Below, piece by piece: positions 23,117 to 33,808 of a DNA stretch of 64,000 nucleotides (its first letter is position 1; each line of letters opens with the position of its first letter). The stretch covers positions 248,001 to 312,000 of the forward strand of contig MU278367.1 of assembly GCA_022385755.1 (NCBI GenBank). Reading direction: 5' to 3'. Both the position numbers and the translations under genes were made by a program. The notes under the pieces were generated by a model, which worked only from the letters and a program-made list of their open reading frames with translations, ran no database searches and was not told the origin of the DNA. Source of the DNA: Trametopsis cervina (Eukaryota; Basidiomycota; Agaricomycetes; Polyporales; Irpicaceae).

Positions 23117-25427
23117 TCAAGTAAATGAAGGAAGCAAGGCTGCGCCGGTCAAAAAGGCGACCGCGACAAAGTCCCACCACACATTCGAGCGCGACGCCAG
23201 CATGCTCGAAACCGCCGAGCTCGCTTGCTGGTTCCGCCCAGGCGAGTTAGAGCCGTCCGGGCTCTTCGTCGTATCGTTGTTGCTCAATATCGCCGACTGT
23301 GGCAGAGGCTGCACGGCTAGCGCCTGCTGCTGCTCGATTTTGCCCGAACCGACCATCACCTGCGAAGCGACTGAGGGTACTCCGTTCACCACCACAAAGA
23401 AGAGCGCAGGGCCGGGGGCGAGGATCGCAGGGTTCGGTGGCAACTGGCTGACATGCAGAACGCCGGAGCCGTCTGGGTTCCCAGTGTACGTCGATTCAAG
23501 CACGAGCATGCGCTGACCCATGTTCAGCGCGTGCGTCGAGAAGCCTGTGCGGATGATGACGGCGGTGGCGTTCTGAATGTTCTGCACGTTGTTCGAGAGG
23601 TCTGCGGCTGTTAGCGTGATGTTGAACGGAGCGCCGCCGTAGGAGAGCGTAGAGGGGATGCCCTGGGGCTGTGGCCGGGGAGAGTTGTAGTAGGATGGGT
23701 AGAGGCGCTCGACGCGGTACTCGGTGGGGAACTTTGCTTTGTCGTTGAAGTCCGCGTTTGGGTTAGATCCCATAACGACGATAGAGCCTGCGGAGAAGGT
23801 TATGAGAGATGCTGTGCGAAAAGCAAATAGAACTTACCGTCAGGGGTTAGCGTCGCAGTTGAGTGATACATGCGAGCGATAGCGCTCTTGCTGAACCCTC
23901 CTGTGGACCACCGCGAGCCAGCAGGGGCGGCTGGGTCGTACAGCATTGGCTGCAGGATGGCGTTATCCGCGTATGACTGGTCAATTGCCCAGGAATCGTT
24001 GCCGTATCCCGCTACACCGAGACCGGCACCGTTTAGGTACACGATCTTACCTGTGGGCAGCAATATCATGTTGCCCATGCTGCGCCCTACGTCTAGGGAA
24101 TCGTCTTCCTCGTAATTTGGCGACACGTCCGGTGTGATGCGCACGCACGACGTCGACGCGGGATATGTCGCGATGTCCCATTTCGTGTTCCATTGGTTGG
24201 TGGTTATGTCGGAGCCGCCACAAAACACGAGGGTGGCTGTCCAGTTGTTCGCCGGCGTCAGTGGTAGCATGGCAGTGCCTGAACTCGCAGGGTACGTTCG
24301 GCACGCATGAGGCATCTTAGAGAGTGCATACTCTGTGTTCGTGTGATAGTCTAGGAGAACTGTGTCGAAGTTAGCCTGCATGAATAGTTTGCCCGAAGGA
24401 AGTAGGAATGTGATGGCATAGAGGTTGACTGGGAGTGTTCTCGAGAGGAAAGGTGAGGCAATTGGCGACGGGTCGGCGGTGGGCGGGAAAAATTCGTATG
24501 TGGGGTTATCCTGTGCAGGGTCATTGACAAATCCACCCCAATTACAGCCTCCGATCTATGCCAAACGCGCATATATTAGCAGCCAGCGCGCGTTCATAAG
24601 AGACCCACATACAATGATTGCTCTGCCATCCTCGAGGGTTTCCCTACAAATTCGTTAGCACCCAACTACGGACAGGGTACATTGTCGCTTACACAGAGGG
24701 GTACCACCGACGAGTTGTCATGGTCTTTGCAAATTCCCATTCGCAAGTTCCGTCGTCGCACGGATCAAGCAAACTGTATCAGTGTAAGTGGCTTCCAGGG
24801 AGCGCAGGATCATTGAACGAACCGAAGACTGGGGAAGAGTGTGAGCGCTCCGGCGGATCAGTCAAATGCAAGGATAAGCGTACCTCTTGCCACCATCTAG
24901 GTCATCGTACGGACCTCCACCATTCTGACTTGACGCTGTCAGTCCGCCATAGGTCACCGCCTGGTTCCCTCCTACGTTCAACCATGTCCCGTTACCGAGC
25001 ACGTTCCCGCCCTGCCAGAGACGTGAGTCAGTCGGGCACACGGGGGGAAAGGACACATCATTACGGCGCAAAACGTGTTTGTCACAGCATCCATAGGTCG
25101 GCCTGTTCCGCCGCTGGTAGACCACTCTGCCGCCCATGCAGGATGCCCGTTGATATTGACCGGGTTATTCTCGGTCTTGTCTACAACATAGATTTTGTCT
25201 AGCGTGCCGAGAAATATCTGGGAAGAAAAGTCATGGGGACGCGTAGATTAGACACGGCGGGGTGTACTCACCTGCTGCCCGCTAACCAAGCTGTTTCCGA
25301 CGGTCTCAAACTGACCTACAGGCGCGTTTGGGCGGAGCAGTTGCGCCGAAGACTCATGGACGGAAGCGAGAGGGATGAGTAGTAGCGAGCATGCTAGTGG
25401 CAGAAATACGGCGCGTCGGTGAGACAT
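23117..25427 (-). CDS. glyoxal oxidase (copper-radical oxidase, AA5_1), likely GPI-anchored
   Basis: Secreted oxidase that turns aldehydes such as glyoxal into acids and yields H2O2, which fuels peroxidases in lignin decay. MSHRRAVFLPLACSLLLIPL is a signal peptide. The residues expected for the active site are all visible: the cross-linking Cys in TNTFCAGG, its Tyr partner in RRWYPS (near 24705), the axial Tyr-His pair in ARMYHSTATLTPDG and the distal His in STHALNMGQRML. MGSNPNADF and FCGGSDI are other family signatures. A Ser/Asn-rich linker and a hydrophobic end (WWDFVAVAFLTGAALLPSFT) follow the DUF1929-like C-terminal domain and suggest GPI anchoring. The N-terminal half is split by about five introns. 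It is convergent with TOP3; no peroxidase neighbour is seen. Confidence 0.93.
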
Positions 25428-26094
25428 GGCACACGATGCGACTCGCGATATTTCTGAGCACTGGGGTGGTTGAAAAGAATGTGAGGGCGTGAAAGCCTTG
25501 GGGAGTAGCTAGTACTATAGTAGTATTTGTAGGATCCGGAAGCGAGCGTCCAGCTGGAACACGGGAAAGGAACACGTAAAGGGGGCGGAGGTATGGGTAA
25601 TGGAAGGTGTTGTAGGTTTCGTTACTTATGTTGGATCGTAGTGGCTGACCCAATTCGGTTCGTTGATCGCTGTGATTCACAGAAAGTCTATCGGCATGTC
25701 GGGTGACTGCAAATCTGGTACGCCAAGCAGTCTCGGCAGGGCAAGGCAATTAATGCTATGCATACCATGGCGAACATGCAGCCACTAGAAAGGCATGAGC
25801 GACGGCAAATGAGCAACTAGCAACGGCCTCACTTTACCGTAGATACATCGCCGCATGCGCTGCGGTGATTAGTAGCCATTTTTGAACGTACCGCTTGTGC
25901 TACGAAAGGCCTCCTGTGTGACTTTAGCAGAGATTCGAAAATGCATGTGCGGAGTGAACATTGCAACGGGAGCGAACAGAAGGATCGTTGACTCTTCGCC
26001 GTTCGGAGTACGTCGCGCATAACTGGACCAGTCCTCGATATCACTGTGTGTTCTGTTGGCTATTATAGTATATACCAATCGTATCATCTATATC
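25428..26094. promoter_or_regulatory. upstream region of glyoxal oxidase
   Basis: 667 bp between the glyoxal oxidase start codon and tRNA-Phe. It should include the oxidase promoter. The open frames present (for example minus 25354-25749) overlap the coding start and have no protein character. Confidence 0.4.
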
Positions 26095-26175
26095 GCCGGG
26101 ATAGCTCAGCTGGGAGAGCAGCAGACTGAAGTTCTCGATTTCTGAAGGTCGCGTGTTCAAGCCACGCTCCTGGCA
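26095..26175 (+). tRNA. tRNA-Phe (GAA), intron-containing
   Basis: The acceptor GCCGGGA pairs with TCCTGGC (one G-T), the D arm is GCTC/GAGC, and the T arm GCGTG/CACGC holds TTCAAGC. The anticodon loop CTGAAG is followed by an 8-nt intron at 26132-26139, placed after position 37 as is normal for nuclear tRNA introns. Position 27-43 is a G-A mismatch. A T5 then T6 terminator follows at once. Confidence 0.93.
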
Positions 26176-26676
26176 TTTTTATTTTTTCAACCTTCCTGTT
26201 CATGAACGTGCAGTATACTCCCATTCTGCTTCACTTGTAGCGTAGAATTTTTTTAACGATTGTACAAACACAATCAGTCGCGGGCGGCTATCAATTTGGG
26301 ATGGGGAGTGCATGTACAACCGAAGCGCCTGGCGTTTTTTGATGTTATCCTGTGTGATGTTCTTCTTGCCCTGAGGTTTTGCGGAATGCTGCACAGGACT
26401 ATGTTCTTGTAGAAACATGCGCATTACGCGTGTTGATACCTAATACCACTAGTTGACGGGCATTTCACAGCAATGCCATTTATGTTCAGTATTTGGTCTG
26501 TGTTTTCTCGACTTTGCCATTGTTAGCGTCTGTTATTCCATTCACTATTCGATCCACGAAATCCCCTGAACACATGAAACCCGCACAATAAAACCACAGC
26601 AGCATATTCACACCGCCCCCCGACGCCTGCTCCTTCTCATTACCCTACATTTCCCTCATAATTCTCTGCAGTGCCT
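26176..26676. other. intergenic, tRNA-Phe to forkhead gene
   Basis: About 500 bp with the RNA polymerase III terminator at its left end and the forkhead leader at its right. An open frame on the minus strand (26200-26424) has no recognisable features. Confidence 0.4.
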
Positions 26677-29308
26677 ATGAGGCATCCCCGCCGCCACGTT
26701 ACCTCCTCACAACATAAAGACAGCGTCTCTCATGGTATGTTATAAAACCCGAACTCATCATGGCTGATAAATCTTGACATCTAAAAAATCCAGAATCAAA
26801 TGAGCACTCTCAACCCCCGCCCACACCCCGCCCCCAGGCTGCAGCCATTATCCCTCGCAGAACTAGCCAACGTTCGCGTCGTCCAAATACACGGCAGCAG
26901 CCCGCACCCTCTACATCAACGAGGGTGAGTCCCCCGAGCCTATGATTAGGTAGGCTTTACACCGGTCAACTCACGACCCTTTCCATAGCATATACCGCCG
27001 TCTTACGAGGATTCTGGCGAGTCAGAGGTCGACGATCTTTCGGACAGCTCATTAACGGCGGTCGATAAATTACCCTCACCCCCACGTCGAAGTACAAAGG
27101 CAAGCTCGAGCGGCAAAGTTTCTAGCCACCACGCAGACCACGCCCCCAGCACACCAGCCGCAGTCACAGCCCCTTCCACTTCTCAGACTCCCTCCACCAG
27201 TGAGTCCCCCCAAGGCTCCTCGCCAGCCAGGAAAGACAGTTCAGCCGCATACAGCTTCAACCGCGAGCGGTACCCGGCCTACGACTCTCATGCGCGGCGG
27301 GTAGGACTGGAGGATACGCTTCACGGGAAAGAACCAGAGGTGCGCGGCTCGTATTATCGTCCCCAGACCCATTTCTACCCCGTACACGACACATCCATGA
27401 AAGACGTCCCCCACGTTATGTCCTTCGACCTCGACCGCTGGCCATCCGAGCAGCCAGACTCGGACCCCGAGCATCGGGCGCGTCCCAGGCAGAGGAAGGC
27501 TATTGTCCCTCCGAAGGGAGACACAGGCGCGTCGGCCTCGACGTCTTCGTCCCGTCCGCAGTCTGCAGAGCCCCCAGTACCGTCCTCCTCCATGCATGAC
27601 CCTGGCATCCCTTCTGCGTCCATTGGCAAGATTACATTAGGGCCGGACCCCGCGTTCCGTGGCCAAGGCTCTCGCGCTACTTCTCCAGAGATTCGATACA
27701 TACTGGGCATGCACCCCGACGAACCAGTGACCCTGCAGACGTTAGAGGACCCTCCAGCAGGAAAGAAGCCGAACTACCCATACCCCACGCTGATCACGCT
27801 AGCGATCCATGAAAGTCCGCGAAAGAGTTTGACCCTGCAGGAGATATATCAGGCGCTGGAGACGAGGTTTGATTGGTATAAAAACCATCCAGACGAGAAG
27901 TCATGGCATGTGCGTATCCTCCAGGCGATGCTACTGGCAACAGCGACGTTAACATGCGCATATATAGAACTCGATACGCCACAACCTCTCGCTGAACAAG
28001 CGTTTCCGCCGGGTTACGCGCTCGCTCATAGAGGGAGGCAAGGGCTGTCGATGGGTCGTCGATCTGTCGGGTGGAGAGGGTACGAAGCGTCCACGTAAGA
28101 GGAACAGGCCAACTAAGCAGCCTCGTCTGGGACATGCTGCCTTGGGACCCGACGCTGATGCTGAAGCCGAGGCTGAGGTCGAAGCCGGGCTTGAGGTGCT
28201 CCCCGCCACTGCGGACGAGACAGAATCGGCTGGACCTTCAACACACTCGAATGCCCTTACTTCCACATCCCCGCCGGCTAACCGGACCCAACAAGACGTC
28301 GATATGGTCGCGCCGGATAGTCCAGAGGTGGTCACTCGCATACTAGGATCACCGCAATCAGACACCCATCACATGAGTTCATCCCCATCGCCAGGTCCTC
28401 ACGTACCTCAATCCCCGCCCTCTCGTCCAGAGACGCCTCCTACACCCCATGTGCCCTTCGCTTCTTCTCAGCTACCGCATACACCCCGTGTTCGTATTCG
28501 TTCTGTGTCAGTAGACGACCACCACCATGAGGCCCACCAAGGGTGGGTGCCGACGGAATCGCGTCAAGGCGCACACTACACACCTTCTTATATGCCCGCA
28601 CAAGCTCGCTCTGCAAGTCAGCCCCGCCTGGTACCATGTACAGACTACGATTCGGACGACTCAGACCATCCGTTTGTTCCCAATTCCGCTTCGCCGACGC
28701 GTGGCTCGTTCTCGTCGCGCAGCAGCAGCTCGTCGCGATCCGCTGGTCTAGATTCCAGTCCGGTATCCTACGAGCAATCAGCAAGACGGTCAACACTCCA
28801 CCGCGATGATAGCGCCGAGCGCCGTCAGACGTACCAACCGCATCCTCCTCACGCGCCGAACGTGCATTCTTGTCCGACTTGCGGGTCGTCGGCCGCGCCG
28901 CTACCATCACCACATCATTACCAGCATCATCACTATCCCCCACCAACTCCTGTTTATCCTCCAGCATATCTGCCCGAACACGCACGCGCAAGCGTCCCAC
29001 CATATTATCCCCCACCTCCCATACCGTACGCCCTAACACACGCGTCACAGGATTATCCCGCAGTCGCGCCAGCACCTCATGCTTACTACCCACCCCATTC
29101 CCATCCCCATCCTTCGTATTACCCGCCGCCCGCCCCTGCACATGCGGCGGATGACCCGCACGTGGCTCAAGGACATGAAGTGGCTTCGAGCCTTGGCAGG
29201 CGACAGCGGAGGGTGTACACCGATTCGAGGGGGACGGCGTATCCGAAGCGCGGCCGTGTCGACGACTATTCTTCTTCTGATTCATCTGAGTCTTCAGCGG
29301 ACGAGTGA
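26677..29308 (+). CDS. forkhead (FOX) transcription factor
   Basis: Four exons (26677-26734, 26794-26924, 26989-27909, 27968-29308) join to 816 residues. The winged-helix DNA-binding domain is KPNYPYPTLITLAIHESP, LTLQEIYQALETRF, WYKNHPDEKSWH, then across the 58-bp intron NSIRHNLSLNKRFRRV and GKGCRWVVDL. The recognition helix NSIRHNLSLNKRF is intact, and the intron falls exactly before it. The flanks are Ser/Pro/His-rich and disordered, and a basic stretch (GTKRPRKRNRPTKQPR) after the domain could be a nuclear signal. The C-terminus is rich in Pro-Tyr-His and acidic at the end. Fungal forkhead factors control cell-cycle, septation or meiotic genes; which one this equals cannot be told from the sequence. 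It precedes a gene-poor island. Confidence 0.9.
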
Positions 29309-29640
29309 GGGTTTGCCAACCGGCCAGCATGCTCGGTTATCAGTTCGCGTGGGCGGGCTCACTTTTATCTTGCATCAAGCATTCGTTTCGATCAGCATTC
29401 ATATTTCGTTCGCCGTGTATTCATTCATATTGCATTCGCTCAACAATGTTGTACCCGCATTACGATTTTTATTCGCATTACAGTGTAATTTCTGTCAGGT
29501 TATGTATAGAGTTAAACATGTTGTATTCACATCACATCGATTATCGGACTTACAGCTTCACAATACGTACGACTTGGCTAGCACATACACAGATATAAGT
29601 TGGAACGTTTGCGAGTATGGAAGATGCGTGATATGCCGGA
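29309..29640. other. forkhead 3' flank, gene-free
   Basis: AT-rich DNA directly after the forkhead stop, likely its 3' UTR. The open frame on the plus strand from 29079 to 29810 starts antiphase inside the forkhead exon and looks like chance. Confidence 0.35.
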
Positions 29641-30430
29641 TACCGCAAAAAAGCCTATGGCTAGGGTGCCCTATTTCAGTTTGCGACGCGCGTACGTCAC
29701 CGAGACCACGCATATACGCAAGATCAGAGGGACACCCAAATTCAAAAGACTCTTGTTTCTTCCTCGAGAGACGGAGGGCAACGAAGTTTTTTGCGATGGA
29801 CTGTCATTGAGCGGAGCACGCCACATCGCGATCCTAGACAAAGCGTATCAGCTAAAATCGACCAAAGATGTTGCCGGGCCACGTACTGCGACAATACCAA
29901 AGAGGTCGTTGCCGGATGAGCGGCGCCGCATTTACGTTCACATCAAGGAAAAGTCTTTCGGCGCATGCGCAACATATCGTCCGGGCCGAACGCGACGAAA
30001 GCCGTCTTGTCTGTGTGTAACATTCTTTGAGGGAAAGGCTACTGTTGAAACCCGACGCGTACGCAGGATCAAGGAGGCGTTGAGATTTTAAAGAGCTCCC
30101 TTCGCTCTTCTCCGAGGAACGGCAACGATGCCTTTGCGACGATGCGACCGAGCACGCCACATCGCGATCCTAGACAAAGCGCGTCAGTCCAACCCGACGG
30201 AAAGCGTTGCAAGGCCACATACGTCGACGACGCCACCAAAGAGATCCTTGCAAATAAACGGCGCAGCCTTTGTGTCCACTCTGATACTAAGCCTTTGAGA
30301 GAAACGTCGCGGTTGAATGTACCATCACGCCGTCTTTGTGCACCACAGGAACAACGGCGAAGATTTCGAATACAGGCCACACGCGCCTCGTCACAAAGAG
30401 GCTCGGGAGCGATGTGGCCGCGCATAGCTC
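29640..30430. repeat. diverged tandem direct repeat, unit about 336 bp
   Basis: A 32-bp block is identical at 29814-29845 and 30150-30181, and similarity continues weakly on both sides (for example CCAAAGAGG/ATCCTTGC-like segments about 75 bp downstream of each). The stretch at 29715-29813 also resembles 30063-30149, which suggests a third partial unit on the left. No open frame spans the array convincingly. It could be a satellite fragment or decayed mobile DNA. Confidence 0.6.
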
Positions 30431-30548
30431 TTTGTTCGTCCAGAGGTATATAGGGAGTGCACGAGCGAGGCGGTAGAGGCATCTTCACTCACCCTCTTCC
30501 CCGGCTTCGCACTCGATCTCGACACCTCGACACCGCGGACTTGCATAG

Positions 30549-30722
30549 GTAAGTCTTCATCCGTGGTCGACGGCTCGCGATGGTGCTCAGCTATTCGCCA
30601 CATAGAGCCTGGTTCTGCCCCTCACCGGAATCGCCTTCGATAGCTCCATTCGTCGTTGCGTCCCTCCCAAGCTTGCCTAGGTGAGTCTTCATCCGTTGTC
30701 GACGGTTGGCGATGGTGCTCAG
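30549..30722 (+). repeat. duplicated 42-bp intron-like cassette
   Basis: Positions 30549-30590 and 30681-30722 are 42 bp each and match at 38 of 42 positions. Both begin with a good donor (GTAAGT, GTGAGT) and end with CAG, and both are preceded by a CTTGCxTAG-like flank. They are 132 bp apart. This looks like a tandem duplication that carried an intron with it, or a non-coding repeat that mimics one. Confidence 0.55.
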
Positions 30723-31560
30723 ATCTCTTCTAGACCGAGCCAACCCTTATCGTCGAGAGTCGGGCCACCCATACCAGTCGATGAACGAGTCCCGCGATCC
30801 TCGACGAAGGCGCACCGCGGGCATCGTCGCGATCGACGACATGACACGTCCGCCGCGCCGCGTCGACACAGCAGCAGCTCCTGCGCGCACAGCGCGGAGC
30901 TCACCTAAAGACCGAATAAGCGAGGGACAAGGTAAGCACCCTCATCACACACCTATTCACAGACACGAAGCCTCACACCCCTTGAACCCAGGATCCCAAG
31001 CGCGCGGGGCGGTCGACACAGGATTTGTGATAGGTCCTGTGTCTCACACAGTACCTAACACAAAACCAATGGGATGCCCAACCCACAACCATTCAACCTA
31101 CCCTGTTTGAATGGTGAGTCTCACTTGCTCATCATCATCACCATACAGCCTAACTCACCCCATCCCTATCATGCAGAGGACTGGAGCTGCAAGAGCCACT
31201 TGTGGGGCCATGCGGGGGATGCTTCCGCAGCACATGTTGGCAGGAAGCCACAAGCTGTGTCGCTGAGCTAGAGCCACAGACAGGACCGGTTGAGGGCGCA
31301 GGATACACCCTGCAGAATACCGGAGTGAAGGGCAGAAGGGAGATTGTGGCTACAGCTACCTGGTTGATTGGGTACCATCCCTGTGCGAAAGTCACCCATG
31401 GGCAACTGCAGCCGCAGTTCGCTCTTCATAGGCCAACCAAGACATCCACACCTTACACAGGCATGTGTCCCATCACAGAAGCACTCACTTACCTCCATCC
31501 CTATCAGTCACCTACCTCCATCCCTATCCCTACAAGGGCCAGGGCATTAACTCTTTCTAC
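30723..31560. other. gene-poor DNA, possibly decayed mobile element
   Basis: An Arg/Ser-rich open frame (30706-31110, plus) has no identifiable domain. From about 31050 the composition shifts to CA/TG-rich with simple repeats such as CCATCCCTATC at 31493-31530, unlike neighbouring genes. This is consistent with transposon remains but not proof of them. Confidence 0.3.
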
Positions 31561-31564
31561 AAGG

Positions 31565-31734
31565 TGTGGGAGCAGTCCCCACCTTTACCAGGCCGCTTAT
31601 TGGCCTTGGTAATATTGGTAGTTAGTATAGCTACACTACATGTACAGCTTGACTTACAGGTTGTACTTTGAATACATTGATTGATGTATTCACTCCAATT
31701 GTGTGAAGTGTGATGAGAGAGACCGCAGTTGACA
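31565..31734. mobile_element. possible solo or 3' LTR remnant
   Basis: A 170-bp AT-rich segment starts TGTGGGAGCAG, ends GTTGACA, and so shows the TG...CA ends of an LTR. It lies about 120 bp from the 3' end of tRNA-Val, a favoured landing zone for some retrotransposons. No matching flanking target duplication is visible, and no second copy occurs in the window, so the call is weak. Confidence 0.25.
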
Positions 31735-31857
31735 GAGAGGAATAGATTGACTTGGGAGTTGTAAGGAAAGACAAGCAGTGGTCGCGAGAAGAGTGGCGAC
31801 GCGACGCCGCGTACCGGCGCAGAGGCGCCATCAAAATCGAAAATAGAAGGCAAAAAG

Positions 31858-31931
31858 TGAGTCGACCCAGGCTCGAACTGAGGACCTTCTGTGTGTTAGA
31901 CAGATGCGATAACCAACTACGCCATCGACCC
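31858..31931 (-). tRNA. tRNA-Val (anticodon AAC), second identical copy
   Basis: The reverse complement is identical over all 74 nt to the gene at 13136-13209: same acceptor, anticodon loop CTAACAC and T arm. A T5 terminator follows its 3' end (AAAAA at 31852-31856 on the plus strand). The flanks differ from the first copy. Confidence 0.95.
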
Positions 31932-32471
31932 TTGGCATGGGGTTTAATCTTTACACCCATGATGCATACTGACCCTGCGTTAATGGACCTGCGTGCAAAG
32001 CAGCACGGAGTACAGGCCACAACCTCTTCATAAACCGCAAGCATGCCGCACCCCCTCATGCCTACTCGTAGCTCCCTCCTTGACCTTTTAGCCTCTGCCG
32101 CACGCACGCCGACTAGCCCAGCACAATGTACGGTATCCTGAGCTCCAGTGAGTACACCATTTGCCATCTCTGTTCCCGAGTCTTGGCAGCTCTCCACCGT
32201 GGAGCAGAGGACTCGGGAATTTGCAGCACGGCAGGCGCGGCTGCTCGCCCAGCAAAGGCACAGCTGCTATCTTCACCCACTTACTCGGAGCGCCGGCTGC
32301 GACAGCATATAGCATCATACATGATATTTGCCCAAAATGCGAGCGTATCAAATGCCCCACCACGTATAAGAGCCCTGCGCGTCGGTGGCACACTCCCTCA
32401 CACCACCCTTGCACCGTAACCACCACGACTGTCCCTCTCACACTTTTTTCTTTGCGTCGATATCCTCTGAC
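31932..32471. other. intergenic, tRNA-Val to OsmC-like gene
   Basis: 540 bp with no supported gene. It contains an imperfect inverted GC pattern around 32155-32215 and the promoter of the next gene. A 230-residue minus frame (32088-32780) overlaps it but is antisense to the first OsmC exons and Cys-rich without pattern. Confidence 0.4.
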
Positions 32472-33225
32472 ATGAATCGCACAATGTTTGCTTACGCTAC
32501 GAAAGCCCTCCGCAGGCCGTACATGGCGCGCCGCATGATGAACGGCGGCGCAGGGCGCTATCCGCCCGCGAGCCCCGCACACCCTCCCAATCCAACACCG
32601 AGCCGCGGCCTCATCACACTCAAAGACCACGTCGTAAGTCTCCTCGGAGGTGTCCGCATTCTTTCGCTCCGGTGACGTTAACGTGACTTTTGGCAGTTCT
32701 TCGAGAAGGCAACAGCAGAAGGCAGCGGACGTAGTGGGGGCAGCGTCGAGTCGTTCGGAGACGCACCACTGAAGCTGCACATGGCGATGCCGAAGTCTGC
32801 AGGCGGGAAGGGCGATGGGCAGAACCCCGAGCAGCTGTTTGCGATGGGCTACTCCAGTGCGTTGCGCTTTCCGTACGCGATTACGTCCCAGACTGACTGA
32901 CTTGGGTGGCGCATATAGCGTGTTTCCTCGGCTCGCTACAACTTATGGCCGCGCGCGCAGGACTGAAGGAGGCAGCTGAGAAGGCAAAAGTGTCTGCTAG
33001 CGTCTTCTTGGGACACCCTACGGACCCGAACCTCGAAGGCTTTGGGCTCAGGGTAGAGCTGCACGTGGAGAACTTTGAGGATGACGCTGTGATCCAAGCT
33101 GCTCACGATGTGCGTGTCCCCTAATTACCCTCTGAAGTGCGATTGCTTACTCCGAGCCTCTACAGTTCTGCGCATATAGCCGTGCGTTGAACCACGGCAT
33201 CGACGTCAAGGTGCTCAAAGTATGA
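32472..33225 (+). CDS. OsmC/Ohr-family hydroperoxide-reductase-like protein
   Basis: Four exons (32472-32633, 32697-32856, 32919-33109, 33166-33225) join to 190 residues. This family of thiol peroxidases reduces organic hydroperoxides with two cysteines. Visible are SGGSVES and LKLHMAMPKSAGGKGDGQNP, the helix EQLFAMGYSTCFLGSLQLMA with the peroxidatic Cys, and HDFCAYSRALNHGIDVKV with the resolving Cys. The first intron-exon joins place both cysteines just after splice sites. About 40 extra basic N-terminal residues (MNRTMFAYATKALRRPYMAR) could form a mitochondrial presequence, as in other fungal members. It is likely a stress-protection enzyme; no regulator is adjacent. Confidence 0.88.
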
Positions 33226-33343
33226 TAACCCCGCGTTCTCCTTCTTGGGCAGGCTGCACGCCGCAGCACGTATTTATTACACCTCCCATGTACCCAAACT
33301 GTATTCTCCATAATACCCTGTTCTTGGCTGTTGTTATACAGTA

Positions 33344-33612
33344 CTATAAATGAATGAATTGATCTCTGTACCCGTCCGCGCGATCCCATGCCTCGATCGC
33401 AACCCTATCGAAGTCCGCCTGAAGAATCCTCTCCCGCATAGCCTTCCACTTCCTGTTCTTCGCCGAGCGCACACAACACAACACAATCTCACTGCAATCT
33501 TGTGATTCTCTGCACCCAGGGTCACAAGGGCCCAACGAGGACGCGAGACCCAAAACGGCATGTCACGCAGTTCGTCTTCGTTGTCTTCTTCGCGGTACTC
33601 CACTGCATACAT
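33344..33612 (-). CDS. candidate small spliced gene, unknown
   Basis: Two protein-like stretches lie on the minus strand in different phases. First comes MYAVEYREEDNEDELRDM followed by PFWVSRPRWALVTLGAENHK (33612 downwards). Then comes NRKWKAMRERILQADFD followed by RVAIEAWDRADGYRDQFIHL, with a stop at 33344. A short intron with a GTGAGA donor near 33494 would connect them, though the acceptor is uncertain and the implied intron is only 35-40 nt. I recognise no family. The placement, convergent to the OsmC gene and divergent from the membrane-protein gene, suits a real gene. It may instead be chance or a fragment. Confidence 0.28.
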
Positions 33613-33808
33613 GCGCTTCTTGGTTCATCACATCTGAAAAACGAACCGCCCCGGGAGATGTGACGACGAAAGGCCAACCACACAGACGTGAGCGACCTTT
33701 TCGACGGACTTGCACCTGAACATTACCACCGCCTTTGGACACCCCTCCCTCCTCCCTTATCCTACCCATCTTCTGTTCGTCCTCCGCACCAGGACAGAAC
33801 CTGCAACG

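Noticed and set aside
28440..29330. 296-residue minus-strand open frame opposite the forkhead gene
   Set aside because: It is the antisense of the low-complexity forkhead C-terminus; the sense strand has the conserved domain and consistent splicing.
29079..29810. 243-residue plus-strand open frame running out of the forkhead gene
   Set aside because: It is an alternative phase of the last forkhead exon followed by AT-rich 3' flank; no domain is visible.
29640..30722. Possible CRISPR-like array
   Set aside because: Only two copies of each repeat, unequal spacing and a eukaryotic context; these are diverged direct repeats instead.
32088..32780. 230-residue minus-strand open frame
   Set aside because: Overlaps the first two exons of the OsmC-like gene in antisense, is Cys/Arg-rich without pattern, and has no neighbouring exon.
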